Below, in pieces: positions 25,973 to 37,375 of a stretch of 58,409 nt of DNA. Each line of letters begins with the position of its first letter. The first letter of the stretch is position 1. The stretch is from Pseudomonadota bacterium (GTDB lineage: Bacteria; Pseudomonadota; Alphaproteobacteria; Rickettsiales; SXRF01). A model generated the notes under the pieces. It worked only from the letters and a program-made list of their open reading frames with translations. It was not told where the DNA came from and made no database searches. Both the position numbers and the translations under genes were made by a program. The DNA lies in NCBI GenBank assembly GCA_028873525.1, contig JAGWIM010000003.1:1-58409 (forward strand), in the 5' to 3' direction.

Positions 25973-26050
25973 CGTCATTCCCGCGAAGGCGGGGGTCTAC
26001 TCGCATTAATTTTATATAGCAGACGGCTTCCTGCCCACGCGGGGATGACG
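25973..26050. repeat. Class A palindromic element between typA and uvrB
   Basis: The left arm at 25973-25993 is identical to the 21-base arm in carB (6121-6141). The right arm 26031-26050 (ctgcccacgcggggatgacg) matches it in reverse with a few substitutions. It begins 2 bases after the typA stop. Confidence 0.9.
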
Positions 26051-26096
26051 ATTGTACGCCCTTGTGGTGTAACTCTTTGCACCTTATATATAAACC

Positions 26097-28111
<2,015 letters not shown>

Positions 28112-28115
<4 letters not shown>

Positions 28116-29530
28116 TGATTCAAGCCTTCCGCCGAATATTCCGAGGGCACGTAGTGGCCGCGGCGGGCCAGGCGTTCGGTCATGATGGTGTTTTTCATCA
28201 GCAGCGCCGAGATAAAAAACGACGTTGAGCAGGAAAGCAGCAACGGCAGCAGGCTGTTGAACTGGCGGGTGGTTTCAAACGCGAAGATGATGGAGGCAAA
28301 AATCGCCCGCGACGCGCCGGCGAAGCAACTGGCCATGCCGACCAGTGCGGCGACGCGCAAGTCGATACCGGCGGTTGGAAAGAGGTTCGATAGCAATTCG
28401 CCCGTTATCACGCCGATGCCGCCGCCGATGGCAAAAATCGGTGCCAGCGTGCCGCCAGAGGTGCCGCTGCCCAGCGCAATCGACCAGGAGAGGAATTTAA
28501 GAAAACAGAATGTCGCCAGCGCCACGCCGACAAATTTTCCGCTTAGGATTTCATCAATCATGTTATAACCGACGCCAAGCGTGTCGGGAGAAAATACGCC
28601 GATAATGCCGACGGCCACAGCGCCCACTGCCGGCGCCCACATCCAGTGAATAGGAAGATGCTCGAACAGGTCTTCGATGACATAGACCGATTTGGCGATG
28701 ATGACGGCGCAAAGCCCCAGCACGCTGCCTTCCAGTGCATAAGCAAGCAGGGCTGATTGCGACGCGACGGGAATATCCGAGAACGCAAACATTGCTCCGG
28801 TTCCGAAAAATACCGGCCGCAACGCCATCGCCGTGGCGGCAGCGAAGGCAACAGGGATAAAGGAGCGTGGGCGGAACTCAAACAGCAGCAGTTCGATTGC
28901 CAGCAAGACAGCGGAAATCGGGCTGCCGAAAATCGCCGTCATGCCGGCGGCGGCACCCGCTGCCAGTAAGGTTTTGCGTTCGGCGGGAGTAACATGAATA
29001 AGCTGTCCAATTAATGATCCCAGTGCGCCGCCGGTGGCGATGATGGGGCCTTCAGCGCCGAACGGGCCGCCGGTGCCGATGGCAATCGCCGCCGACAGCG
29101 GCTTTAAGAAGGTGATGCGGATGGGGATGTTACTGTCGTTGGTAAGGATTTGTTCCATCGCTTCCGGGATGCCGTGGCCACGGATGGCTTTCGAGCCGTA
29201 GCGCGCCATGATGCCGACGATGACAGCGCCGATCACCGGCACGGCGATGACCCAGTAGCCCAGATGATTGCCGGCGGGCGAGGTTAACGCGCCGGAGAAA
29301 TGGCCATAAAAGGCGATGTTGGTGATCAGCCGAATCAGATAGAGCAGCCCCTTGGCTATGGGCGTTGCCAGCACGGCGATGCCGATGGAAAGCAGGATGA
29401 TAAACGGCGAGCGGCGGTCCAGCACCGTGCGGTGCTGTTTAATGTTAGCCTGCTCGATGGCGGCGCCGAGTGACGGCGAGACCGGAAGTCCGGCGGTGGT
29501 CGAGGCTTTCTCTACTTCATGGTTATTCAT
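28112..29530 (-). CDS. CLC-family chloride channel/antiporter
   Basis: The 472-aa polytopic inner-membrane protein belongs to the ClC family. The three selectivity loops are recognisable: GHGIPEAME (usual GSGIP), GGPFGAEGP (usual GREGP; the gating Glu is kept, but the Arg is Ala), and [11 protein letters not shown]. The retained gating glutamate fits a H+/Cl- antiporter or a gated channel; sequence alone does not decide. No C-terminal CBS domains. Its start overlaps the rnd stop (ATGA), so it is co-transcribed with rnd. Possible role in acid resistance or charge balance. Confidence 0.9.
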
Positions 29531-30672
29531 ATCTCTTCTATGACAACCTTTCCCGTCGTTGCATCGAGCGATAATTTCAACTTTCCCTCCAGCAGCGCCT
29601 CGGCTTTTTGGCCGAAGATGTCGTAGCGCCAGCCGTGCATGGCGGGCGTATCCTGCTTCAGCGCGATGGCCTCGAGGTCGTCCTTACCCGCGATGATGCT
29701 GGCGGCGATGCCCTCGGCGTCGGCGGTGACTTTGAGCAGCATCTGCAGCATCGGCAGCGCGGCGGTGACGTTCTCCGGCGGCCGGTGGTGGCGCGGCACC
29801 TGCGGATAGTCGGCAGGCGGCAGCGCCAGCGCCGCCTCGACGCATTGCAGAATGGCCGCAACCTTCGCGCCCGACAGGTGCCGGTCCATGCCGCGCATCC
29901 GGCTCAAATCATTTTCCTTGCGCGGCAGCGCGGCGGCGAGTTCCACCAGCGTTTCGTCTTTGACGATGCGCCCGCGCGGCACGTCGGCCTTGCGTGCCTC
30001 GGTTTCGCGCCAGCGTGCCAGCTCGCGCAATGCCGCGAGATGTTTGGGGCGCATGTTACCGAAGCGCAAGCGCTTCCAGGCGTCGTTCGGATCGGCGTTA
30101 TAAATCGCCGGGTCGGTGAGCCGCGCGTGTTCCTCCATGATCCAGCCCATGCGCCCCATCGCTTCGATTTTGTTTTTCAGGTCTTCGTAGATGGTGCACA
30201 GATGCGTGACGTCGGAGAGCGCGTATTTCAGTTGCTTTTCGGACAGCGGCCGCGCCGACCAGTCAGTGAAGCGCGAGCTTTTATCAATCTCGGCGCCGGC
30301 GATTTTATTCACCAGCGATTCATAACTCGCCGATTCGCCGTAGCCGCAGACAGCGGCGGCAATCTGCGTGTCAAAGATGGGGGCGGGGATGTGGCCCGAC
30401 AGTAGGTGGAAAATCTCGATGTCTTGCCGCGCCGCGTGGAAGACCTTGGTGAGCGATTTTTTCTGCATCAGCGCGAAGACGGGCTTAAGGTCGAGGCCGG
30501 GAGCCAGCGGATCGATGATGGCAGCCTCGCCTTGGCCTGCGATCTGCAGCAGGCAGAGTTTCGGGAAATAGGTTTTGTCGCGCAGGAATTCGGTATCGAC
30601 GGTGATGTAATGCCCGCCCTCGACGGCGGCGCAGAATTTTTTAAGTTCCGCTTCGGAGGTGATGGGAGTCAT
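29527..30672 (-). CDS. rnd: Ribonuclease D
   Basis: 3'-5' exoribonuclease acting in tRNA 3' maturation. The DEDDy exonuclease domain has ITVDTEFLRDKTYFPKLCLL (DxE motif), KVFHAARQDIEIF (second Asp) and YALSDVTHLCTIYEDL (Tyr-Asp motif III). The HRDC domain (LRELARWRETEARKADVPRG) follows at about residue 210. 381 aa, typical. A class A palindrome lies directly upstream of its ATG. rnd and aspS are often neighbours in alphaproteobacteria; here three other genes separate them. Confidence 0.95.
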   Translation of the reverse strand: MTPITSEAELKKFCAAVEGGHYITVDTEFLRDKTYFPKLCLLQIAGQGEAAIIDPLAPGLDLKPVFALMQKKSLTKVFHAARQDIEIFHLLSGHIPAPIFDTQIAAAVCGYGESASYESLVNKIAGAEIDKSSRFTDWSARPLSEKQLKYALSDVTHLCTIYEDLKNKIEAMGRMGWIMEEHARLTDPAIYNADPNDAWKRLRFGNMRPKHLAALRELARWRETEARKADVPRGRIVKDETLVELAAALPRKENDLSRMRGMDRHLSGAKVAAILQCVEAALALPPADYPQVPRHHRPPENVTAALPMLQMLLKVTADAEGIAASIIAGKDDLEAIALKQDTPAMHGWRYDIFGQKAEALLEGKLKLSLDATTGKVVIEEI

Positions 30673-30673
30673 T

Positions 30674-30780
30674 TGTCATCCCCGCGCAGGCGGGGATCCA
30701 GCAAAGCGCCATGGGCGCGGTATGGTTCTTTCTGCGCCGCAGACGCGGCGCACTGGATTCCCGCTTTCGCGGGAATGACA
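30674..30780. repeat. Class A palindromic element upstream of rnd
   Basis: Arms 30674-30701 (tgtcatccccgcgcaggcgg...) and 30753-30780 (reverse) match at 24 of 28 positions. An internal gcgcc...ggcgc-rich segment lies between. It fills most of the rnd upstream gap and starts 1 base from the rnd ATG. Confidence 0.92.
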
Positions 30781-30842
30781 GTAAGGGAACAAGCAACCAT
30801 GCCGGAGTTATAATGACCCGGCGGCGGAAAGGCCAGCGCTAA

Positions 30843-32252
30843 TCAGCGGCTGGCCGCTGCACCCGCGCCGGCTAGAGCGGCGGCCAAATTTGCGTTGATT
30901 TCGGTTTTTGGCAGAGCGGCGCCGAGCTGCGTCGTATCGGCGATGATTTGGTTGGCGATGGCGGCCGCTTCGCCTGCCGTAGTGGTGACGTTATCCCCCA
31001 CTGCCGCCGTAGCGGTGCAGGTGGCGGTGGCGATGGCAGGGGCCTCGGCCACTGGTGCCGATAAAGCTGCCAATCCTTCCAACATTGACGTCAGTTGTTT
31101 CTCCGTCAGAGATAATCGCATTTCTACGGTATCGTGAGTTTTTGAATCTTTGATGAGTTCAGGCGTTGTTAAATTACGTTCCTTGAATATTTCCGAACTG
31201 AGAATTTTATCGAAGGCTTCTTTTTTGTCGGGATGTTCCGGAAGAATGCGAGCGAATTCCTTGGCGATAGCCGTTTTAAGATCCATCCTACCCGCGACCA
31301 GAGGGAATATCGCCACCGGCTTTTTATCTTTACCAAAAAAGAAGGAACGGGCTATCGCTTTGTGCAATTGCGGATGCGGGTCTTTCTCCGTTATCATATC
31401 TTTCAGGCCATGTAACGGATTAGTGGCACGCAAGGCATCGGCGTTATCAGGCTCTTTAGGGTTATGCGCCTCTTTCACATTGGCGAATGCTGCGATTTGT
31501 TCAGGTGAGCGAATGGTAACAGTAACATGAGCGCTCCAATTCCCGCCGTCATTATTTACAGTAATTTCCAGCTTGGCCATATTGGCGCGCGCATTTTCCA
31601 GTGCCTGTTTTATTTCCGCTTCATTTTTGCCCGCGGCTTTGAGGTTCATTTCCGTATATTTTACGACGCGATCAGTGAGCAGCAGTTTTATTTCAGGCAA
31701 ACGCTGTTTAATGTCGGCTATGAGCTTTTCAGCCAGGGGCTTAGGATCGCTATCTTTGTCGATTGGGATAGACAGGCCAAATTTAAAACCGTAAGAGGAG
31801 CTATTTACATAACTGAGCGCATGTTTTTTATGGGAAGCGCCCCACCCTTTCTTGACAATTTCAGGCTTTAGAACGGGGGGCTCATCAATGAACGCACGAT
31901 TGAAATCGGTACCGGAAATAGCTGCGTTAATATCCTTGACTAGTGATTCGACTACCGTTTCTTCCGGCGTCCATTGCGCAACCGCTTTCATGGGTGCAAG
32001 CGCGCCCAGCTTTTCCTTTACTTCCGCTTTGATGGTTTCCGGTTTGAGGTCACTGTCCGGTACGCGCAGGGTGAGTACGAAATTCGTGTATTTTTCATCA
32101 TCGGTGCCGATTTCTCTTACAACATAACTCCTGTTGTTTACTTCATCTCCGGTAGTGATGTTTACGGATTCCGGCGTTATGTCAAATGCATTGGCAATGA
32201 CAGCTTCGGACTGTTTTATCCGCGGATCAGCTTGGTAAGTGTCAGCACTCAT
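30843..32252 (-). CDS. Orphan protein, 469 aa, AT-rich, function unknown
   Basis: No family recognised. A GGGAG ribosome-binding site lies about 9 bases before the ATG. The product looks soluble and charged, without a signal peptide. Residues about 200-250 look helical (LNLKAAGKNEAEIKQALENARANM region). Residues 1-70 (YQADPRIKQSEAVIANAFDI...) and 225-275 (TVNNDGGNWSAHVTVTIRSP) look like alpha/beta modules. The last 70 residues are low-complexity Ala/Thr (AIATATCTATAAVGDNVTTT...). The body of the gene is AT-richer than the flanking housekeeping genes, but the Ala-rich tail is GC-rich. It sits with a ParB-like gene between rnd and aspS, so this looks like an accessory insertion. Confidence 0.75.
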   Translation of the reverse strand: MSADTYQADPRIKQSEAVIANAFDITPESVNITTGDEVNNRSYVVREIGTDDEKYTNFVLTLRVPDSDLKPETIKAEVKEKLGALAPMKAVAQWTPEETVVESLVKDINAAISGTDFNRAFIDEPPVLKPEIVKKGWGASHKKHALSYVNSSSYGFKFGLSIPIDKDSDPKPLAEKLIADIKQRLPEIKLLLTDRVVKYTEMNLKAAGKNEAEIKQALENARANMAKLEITVNNDGGNWSAHVTVTIRSPEQIAAFANVKEAHNPKEPDNADALRATNPLHGLKDMITEKDPHPQLHKAIARSFFFGKDKKPVAIFPLVAGRMDLKTAIAKEFARILPEHPDKKEAFDKILSSEIFKERNLTTPELIKDSKTHDTVEMRLSLTEKQLTSMLEGLAALSAPVAEAPAIATATCTATAAVGDNVTTTAGEAAAIANQIIADTTQLGAALPKTEINANLAAALAGAGAAASR

Positions 32253-32368
32253 AATAAAATCTCCCTATCGGTTGTACACCTTAAATAATGCTCTACTTTA
32301 ACCTCTATAAGTCCCCAAGCCAAATTACAGTTTCATGACAATTCGCCGACTGATTGCATTACAATAGC

Positions 32369-33136
32369 TTACATGCCCCTTTCCTTCGGCAGTCCTTGCT
32401 GCTCCAGCCGCGCCAGAAAGCTGGTCTGCTGCAGCCGGGTGCGTAGATGCTGCATCACCTCCACCTGCTGCCTTGGCTCCTGCACGCGGACGGCGACGCC
32501 TGCCGCCATCACTGCCGGCACGTCGCCACTTTGCACCATGCCCAGCGCCTGTTCCGGCAACTTTGAAAGATAATGGCAGAGCGCGAGGTTTCCCTGATTC
32601 ATGTCGAGCTGCGGCAACAGGTGCGTATGCACATGGCCGGAGTCGGCTTCCTTGAGCACCCGCGCTGTATCGACCGGGTCGGTCTGGCCGCGCGCGATAT
32701 TCTTATAGGCGGCGATGATTCTGGCGTCCTGCGCCGTGTAGCCGTCCGCTTCGCGCAGTACCTGCGCGGCAACCGGCCCCGGCCCGGCGCCCGCCGTGTT
32801 CAGCCGCTGCGCCAGCTCCAGCCGGTGATGGCCGTCGGCGACGAATACCCGTCCGTCCAGCCGTTCGTGCACCAGGAGCGGGTCGCCGTGCAGGATGGGG
32901 TCCCAGCGGTCGCAGTCGTAGCGGCGGGCGCGGGTGACGCCGTTGCCGTCGCCGCCGGAGCGGAACTGGTAGGTGGCGGCGTCGGTTTCGATGGCGGCAG
33001 GATCGAGCATCACGAGCGCGGACTTCGGCGCATTGCCAATCACCCCGGCGCGTTTAAGGAGTGCGATAACGGTCAGGCGCTGCGCGGCATCGCGCAGGCC
33101 AAATTGATCGAACATGGCTTCCAGTCCGGTGTCCAT
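32369..33136 (-). CDS. ParB/Srx-like domain protein, 255 aa
   Basis: Residues about 80-125 carry a ParB-N-type block: DPLLVHERLDGRVFVADGHH followed by RLELAQRL. This is the PLxV...G....DGHHRL signature of ParB-like nuclease, sulfiredoxin-like and related proteins. The N-terminal 70 residues (MDTGLEAMFDQFGLRDAAQR) and C-terminal 130 residues have no recognisable domain; no helix-turn-helix is evident, which argues against a partition ParB. Strongly GC-rich, unlike the orphan before it. Function unknown: a nuclease, an NTP-binding switch or a phage/plasmid remnant are possible. It is transcribed toward the 469-aa orphan. Confidence 0.7.
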   Translation of the reverse strand: MDTGLEAMFDQFGLRDAAQRLTVIALLKRAGVIGNAPKSALVMLDPAAIETDAATYQFRSGGDGNGVTRARRYDCDRWDPILHGDPLLVHERLDGRVFVADGHHRLELAQRLNTAGAGPGPVAAQVLREADGYTAQDARIIAAYKNIARGQTDPVDTARVLKEADSGHVHTHLLPQLDMNQGNLALCHYLSKLPEQALGMVQSGDVPAVMAAGVAVRVQEPRQQVEVMQHLRTRLQQTSFLARLEQQGLPKERGM

Positions 33137-33188
33137 GCCTTATTCTAACCGTTTGGCGAATCAAGACCTAATGACAGTTTTGTGACAA

Positions 33189-33488
33189 TTATCGGGGCAA
33201 TTTCGCCAGTACGTTTTCGTCATGGATTTTCAGCCGTTTATGGCGGGACTGGCCGCCGGAAGCGATCTCCAGCATGGAGGGCGAAACATCCCATTCGCCA
33301 GCCAGGAACCTGATAAGCGCCTTGTTGGCCTTGCCGTCTTCCGGCGCGGCGGCGATTTTCACTTTGAGTGCCCGTTTGCCGTCGGCGCCGGCAACCCAGC
33401 CGACAATCTCGTTTTTCGAGGCTTTGGGAATGACGTGGAGCATAATCCCCGCCCCACGGCGGGGTCCAGTGTGTTTTTGAGTCATCAT
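33189..33488 (-). CDS. DUF167 (YggU-family) protein; N-terminus may be repeat-derived
   Basis: The core LHVIPKASKNEIVGW, VKIAAAPEDGKANKALIRFL and LEIASGGQSRHKRLKI are the DUF167 signature. The function is unknown, though the family is widely conserved. Two starts are possible: 33488, giving 99 aa with MMTQKHTGPRRGAGI before the core, or 33443, giving 84 aa. The extra residues TGPRRGAGI are the translation of a class A arm (33444-33475). Typical DUF167 proteins have about ten residues before this strand, so the longer form is compatible, with the element replacing the native N-terminus. Neither start has a strong ribosome-binding site. Confidence 0.82.
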   Translation of the reverse strand: MMTQKHTGPRRGAGIMLHVIPKASKNEIVGWVAGADGKRALKVKIAAAPEDGKANKALIRFLAGEWDVSPSMLEIASGGQSRHKRLKIHDENVLAKLPR

Positions 33489-33580
33489 GATTCCGCTAAA
33501 TTCTTGGCAAACGCCTATCTATCGTTTATAGCCTAACTTTCCTACTAACAAGACTGGATCCCGCGACAAGCGCGGGGATT
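33444..33580. repeat. Class A palindromic element between DUF167 and aspS
   Basis: aatccccgc (33444-33452) pairs with gcggggatt (33572-33580), and ggggtccagt (33461-33470) pairs with most of actggatcc (33553-33561). The spacer between arms is long (about 80 bases). The right arm ends 3 bases before the aspS ATG and provides the only G-rich sequence there. Confidence 0.75.
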
Positions 33581-33583
33581 GAT

Positions 33584-35446
33584 ATGCACCCTTACCGAAC
33601 TCATACCTGCAACCAACTCAATAGAAAATTCCTTGAGTCTCCTCCTCTGACAGCGGAGGTAAAACTCTCCGGTTGGGTGCATCGTAAGCGCGATCATGGC
33701 AATTTGCTCTTTATTGACCTGCGCGATCATTATGGCATTACGCAGTTGGTGGTAGATCGTTCAGATCATGCGGCTGATGAAGATAAGCTTATCGAAGACT
33801 TGCAAGCACTACCTCTTGAAAGCGTCATCACCGTCACAGGTACTGTTGTGAACCGCACACCTGACACCATCAACAAAGACTTGCCAACAGGTGATATAGA
33901 AGTTGTCATTGAGAGTTTCGTTCTCGAATCCGCCGCCGAATCGCTGCCGCTGCAAATCAACGCCGAGCGCGATCAACCGGAAGAAACACGGCTCAAATAC
34001 CGCTTTTTGGATTTACGTCGTGAGAAAATTCACAAAAATATTATGCTGCGCTCGCAGGTGATTTCTTCGCTTCGCCGCCGCATGACCGACGCCGGTTTCA
34101 ACGAGTTCCAGACGCCGATTCTGACCGCCAGTTCGCCCGAGGGCGCGCGCGATTACCTGGTGCCTTCGCGTATTCATCCCGGCAAGTTTTATGCGCTCCC
34201 TCAGGCGCCGCAGCAGTTCAAGCAACTCTTGATGGTGTCGGGCTTCGATAGGTACTTTCAGATTGCGCCCTGCTTCCGCGACGAGGATGGCCGCGCCGAC
34301 CGCAGCCCGGGCGAGTTCTACCAGCTTGACATTGAGATGAGCTTTGTGACGCAGGAGGATGTATTTGCAGCGATTGAGCCGATGCTGGAAGGCGTATTCA
34401 AGGAATTCGGCGGTGATAAAAAAGTCACGCCCGCGCCGTTCCCGCGCATGACCTATAAGGATGCGATGCTGAAATACGGCACGGATAAGCCGGATTTGCG
34501 GAATCCGCTGGAGATTGTGGATGTGACGGAGGAATTCAAGGATCCGTCGGTGACGTTCAACGCATTCAAGGGAAAAACGGTGCGTGCGATTCCGGCGCCC
34601 GGCACGGCCACGCAGCCGCGCAGCTTCTTCGACAAATTAAACGACTGGGCCAGGGAAGAAGGCGCACCTGGTCTGGGTTATATTACGTTTGAAATACCAG
34701 CGGTAAATACCGCCGATGGAAAGGTGGAAGGAAATTTAACAGCTAAAGGTCCAATTGCTAAATTTATTCCTTTTCCAATTCAAAAAAAGATTGCAGAAAA
34801 AGTTGGAGTTAAGGAAGGCGACACGGTGTTTTTCTCCGCCAGCGAAAAAGAACTCGACGCTGCGAAGCTCGCGGGCAAAGCCCGCATCAAGCTCGGCGAC
34901 GAACTCGACCTCCTCGAACAAGGCGTGTTCAAGTTCGTGTGGGTGGTGGATTTCCCGTATTTCGAGTTCGACGAGGAAGAAAAGAAAATCATCTTCTCAC
35001 ATAATCCGTTCTCGATGCCGCAGGGCGGGATGGAAGCGCTCACCAGCAAAGAGCCGCTGGAGATTCTCGCCTATCAGTATGACATCGTCTGCAACGGGGT
35101 GGAACTGTCGAGCGGCGCGATTCGCAATCACAAGCCGGAGATCATGTACAAGGCGTTTTCCATCGCCGGATACCCGCCGGGGTTTGTTGATAGTAAATTC
35201 GGCGGCATGATCTCGGCCTTCAGGTTCGGCGCGCCGCCGCACGGCGGGTTGGCGCCGGGCGTAGACCGCATGGTGATGCTGCTGGCCGATGAGCCGAACA
35301 TCCGCGAAGTCATCGCCTTCCCGATGAACCAGAAGGCCGAGGACCTGCTGATGCAGGCGCCTTCGCCGGTCGATGAAAAGCAACTGCGCGAGTTGCATTT
35401 GCAGCTAAGCCCGAAGGCGAAGCAATTGCTGGCGGAGGAGACATAA
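33584..35446 (+). CDS. aspS: Aspartyl-tRNA synthetase
   Basis: Class II synthetase of the bacterial type, 620 aa. The N-terminal OB-fold anticodon domain has [20 protein letters not shown]. Catalytic motifs: [10 protein letters not shown]-type region ([13 protein letters not shown]), motif 2 [19 protein letters not shown] and motif 3 [13 protein letters not shown]. The bacterial GAD insertion lies between ([20 protein letters not shown]). The N-terminus ([19 protein letters not shown]) and residues about 366-382 ([13 protein letters not shown]) differ from common alphaproteobacterial sequences; the second spans a small palindrome, gcggtaaataccgc (34700-34713). Some bases of 34680-34810 are AT-rich. 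Confidence 0.97.
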   Translation: MHPYRTHTCNQLNRKFLESPPLTAEVKLSGWVHRKRDHGNLLFIDLRDHYGITQLVVDRSDHAADEDKLIEDLQALPLESVITVTGTVVNRTPDTINKDLPTGDIEVVIESFVLESAAESLPLQINAERDQPEETRLKYRFLDLRREKIHKNIMLRSQVISSLRRRMTDAGFNEFQTPILTASSPEGARDYLVPSRIHPGKFYALPQAPQQFKQLLMVSGFDRYFQIAPCFRDEDGRADRSPGEFYQLDIEMSFVTQEDVFAAIEPMLEGVFKEFGGDKKVTPAPFPRMTYKDAMLKYGTDKPDLRNPLEIVDVTEEFKDPSVTFNAFKGKTVRAIPAPGTATQPRSFFDKLNDWAREEGAPGLGYITFEIPAVNTADGKVEGNLTAKGPIAKFIPFPIQKKIAEKVGVKEGDTVFFSASEKELDAAKLAGKARIKLGDELDLLEQGVFKFVWVVDFPYFEFDEEEKKIIFSHNPFSMPQGGMEALTSKEPLEILAYQYDIVCNGVELSSGAIRNHKPEIMYKAFSIAGYPPGFVDSKFGGMISAFRFGAPPHGGLAPGVDRMVMLLADEPNIREVIAFPMNQKAEDLLMQAPSPVDEKQLRELHLQLSPKAKQLLAEET

Positions 35447-35466
35447 ATGTAAAAGGAGTAACAGTT

Positions 35467-35829
35467 ATGTTGGTTGATTTTTATACTGATAAGAAAATTA
35501 CCTCTGTGCCTTACCAAAGGGACTACGATTGTTGGATGTCTCGGTTAACCGAGGATGAAAAGCAAACTATCCGGCAGACCTTGAATAGTTTGATCGACGG
35601 TGACGAGATTCATACCGCTGGATGGATGCCGGGCAGAGATTGGACTGGCACCCCTTTTCAACCGATATACGAAAAAGCTACTAAACGGAATATTGGGTTG
35701 GCTGCCAAATGCTTTGGTTTGGTGGTATGGGAAGTGTTTATGAAGCGTTCGGAAAAATGGCGTACCGGACGATTTGAGAAAAATGGAGAACCCATTGGTA
35801 GTCTGACATATTTTCGTGTACGGCAATGA
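35467..35829 (+). CDS. Orphan protein, 120 aa, function unknown
   Basis: No family recognised. An AAAGGAG ribosome-binding site lies 6 bases before the ATG, and the stop overlaps the ATG of the Nit gene (ATGA), so it is very probably translated and coupled. AT-rich compared with its neighbours. It is aromatic-rich (DCWMSRL, GWMPGRDWTGTPFQPIYEKA, VVWEVFMKRSEKWRTGRFEK), with no signal peptide or membrane segment. This composition resembles small mobile-cassette proteins, but no recombination site is seen. Confidence 0.75.
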   Translation: MLVDFYTDKKITSVPYQRDYDCWMSRLTEDEKQTIRQTLNSLIDGDEIHTAGWMPGRDWTGTPFQPIYEKATKRNIGLAAKCFGLVVWEVFMKRSEKWRTGRFEKNGEPIGSLTYFRVRQ

Positions 35830-36641
35830 TAATTAAGGTAGCCCTCGTCCAGCTTACAAGCACTGCCGATATGGCGGAGAATATCGCCGGAATTGAGGCG
35901 TTTGTCGCCAAGGCAGCAGGACAGGGGGCGGAGTTGGTCGCGCTGCCGGAGAATGCATTTTACATGCGCGCCGAAGGAGAGGCGCCCGCGCCGCGCTATA
36001 CGCAGGAAGAACATCCGGGTGTTGTAGCCTCGGCGAAAATGGCCAGGCAACGTGGGATTTGGTTGTTGGCGGGGTCGGTGGCGGTCATTGGGAAATCGGT
36101 AGATCATAAAACCTACAATCGCTCGCTTTTATTCAATCCTGAAGGAAGAATCGCCGCGCAGTATGACAAGATTCACCTGTTCGATGTCGATGTCGGCGAC
36201 GGGCAAGCGTATAAGGAATCGGCAAAAATGCTGCCGGGTGAGAAGGCGGTGGTGGCTGAATTGCCATGGTGCAGGCTGGGCATGACCATCTGCTACGACC
36301 TGCGTTTTCCGCAGCTATACCGCGCGCTGGCAAAAGCGGGCGCGCAGATACTCGCCGTGCCGTCGGCCTTCACGCAAACCACCGGTGAAGCACACTGGCA
36401 TGTGCTGCTGCGCGCGCGCGCCATTGAGAACGCCTGTTTTGTTATTGCGCCCGCGCAGACCGGCACGCATCCGGGTGGCCGCAAAACTTACGGCCATTCG
36501 CTGGTCGTCGATCCGTGGGGGAAAGTCCTGGCCGATGGCGGCACGGAAGAAGGCGTCATCCTGGCGGAGGTTGATTTGGATGAGGTCGGGCGCGTACGGG
36601 CGAAGCTGCCGAGTCTGGAGCATGACAGGGAATTTCAATAG
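35826..36641 (+). CDS. Nit-type carbon-nitrogen hydrolase (probable deaminated glutathione amidase)
   Basis: Nitrilase superfamily amidase, 271 aa. The catalytic triad is visible: Glu in ELVALPENAFYM, Lys in AAQYDKIHLFDVD, Cys in GMTICYDLRFPQLYR. The sequence HLFDVDVGDGQAYKESA, the TGEAHWHVLLRARAIEN segment and HPGGRKTYGHSLVVDPWGKV are typical of the Nit1/Nit2 branch, which repairs deaminated glutathione. omega-amidase is a less likely alternative. Cytosolic. Translationally coupled to the small orphan upstream. Confidence 0.9.
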   Translation: MIIKVALVQLTSTADMAENIAGIEAFVAKAAGQGAELVALPENAFYMRAEGEAPAPRYTQEEHPGVVASAKMARQRGIWLLAGSVAVIGKSVDHKTYNRSLLFNPEGRIAAQYDKIHLFDVDVGDGQAYKESAKMLPGEKAVVAELPWCRLGMTICYDLRFPQLYRALAKAGAQILAVPSAFTQTTGEAHWHVLLRARAIENACFVIAPAQTGTHPGGRKTYGHSLVVDPWGKVLADGGTEEGVILAEVDLDEVGRVRAKLPSLEHDREFQ

Positions 36642-36646
36642 CACTC

Positions 36647-37282
36647 TTATTTGCTATTTGATGCACCGGTACGGAAAGCGATTGCTCTGCTAATCACTTC
36701 CTCAGGGAAATTACTTTCCTTTAATACAGCACTAAACTCATCAAAAGAATATCTCGCATATTTACCACATATATTCCTGACCTGTAGCTCTACAGCAGCA
36801 GCTTGTGCCACTTTTGCAAACGCATCATCTGCTACGATAGAAAACCCACCATGATGCTTGACAAAGTATCCTGGTGCTAAGTACCGGCCATTGGGTTGGT
36901 CACTACTGGGAATCTCAGTAGGAACTAATTGTAACTGTGCTACGGCATCACAATCCGGTAACGCTCTTTTTAAAAGAATTTTAGCAGATTCGGGGCCAAT
37001 CTGACCATCGTTATGTCGGCCGTTGTGGCTTACGCTCAATGCAATTTTATCATCGTTGATGTAGGTATGCAGTAATTCAACAGGCTTAAAGTCGCTTTTT
37101 GAGGTTGCATTATGTTCTAATGCAATAAGTTCGGCTATGGGACCAGCAAGGGCAATACAAGCCTCATTATCCTTCCTTATTAAATCATCAAGTTTCTGCT
37201 CCCGAATTTCGTCTTGTTTTGCCCGTGCTTGAGCGGCAGCAATATGAGATTCTCTTTCTTGAAGTATATGTTGTTTGGCCAT
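36647..37282 (-). CDS. Orphan protein, 211 aa, AT-rich, function unknown
   Basis: No family recognised. The start at 37282 (MAKQHILQERESH) is chosen over an ATG 4 codons upstream because GGAG is correctly spaced before it. Residues about 5-45 form a charged helix, probably coiled coil (RESHIAAAQARAKQDEIREQ). The rest is alpha/beta with two cysteines and no clear catalytic set. A polar, signal-peptide-free protein of clearly lower GC content than nit and ubiG on either side. It is convergent with nit (5-base gap). Confidence 0.72.
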   Translation of the reverse strand: MAKQHILQERESHIAAAQARAKQDEIREQKLDDLIRKDNEACIALAGPIAELIALEHNATSKSDFKPVELLHTYINDDKIALSVSHNGRHNDGQIGPESAKILLKRALPDCDAVAQLQLVPTEIPSSDQPNGRYLAPGYFVKHHGGFSIVADDAFAKVAQAAAVELQVRNICGKYARYSFDEFSAVLKESNFPEEVISRAIAFRTGASNSK

Positions 37283-37375
37283 GTCTTTCTCCATTACATG
37301 TTGTTATTGTAGCATAACACAGCAAAACAATTACAAATGTGAAGATTTTATGACATTTTTAACCATCTGAAAATT

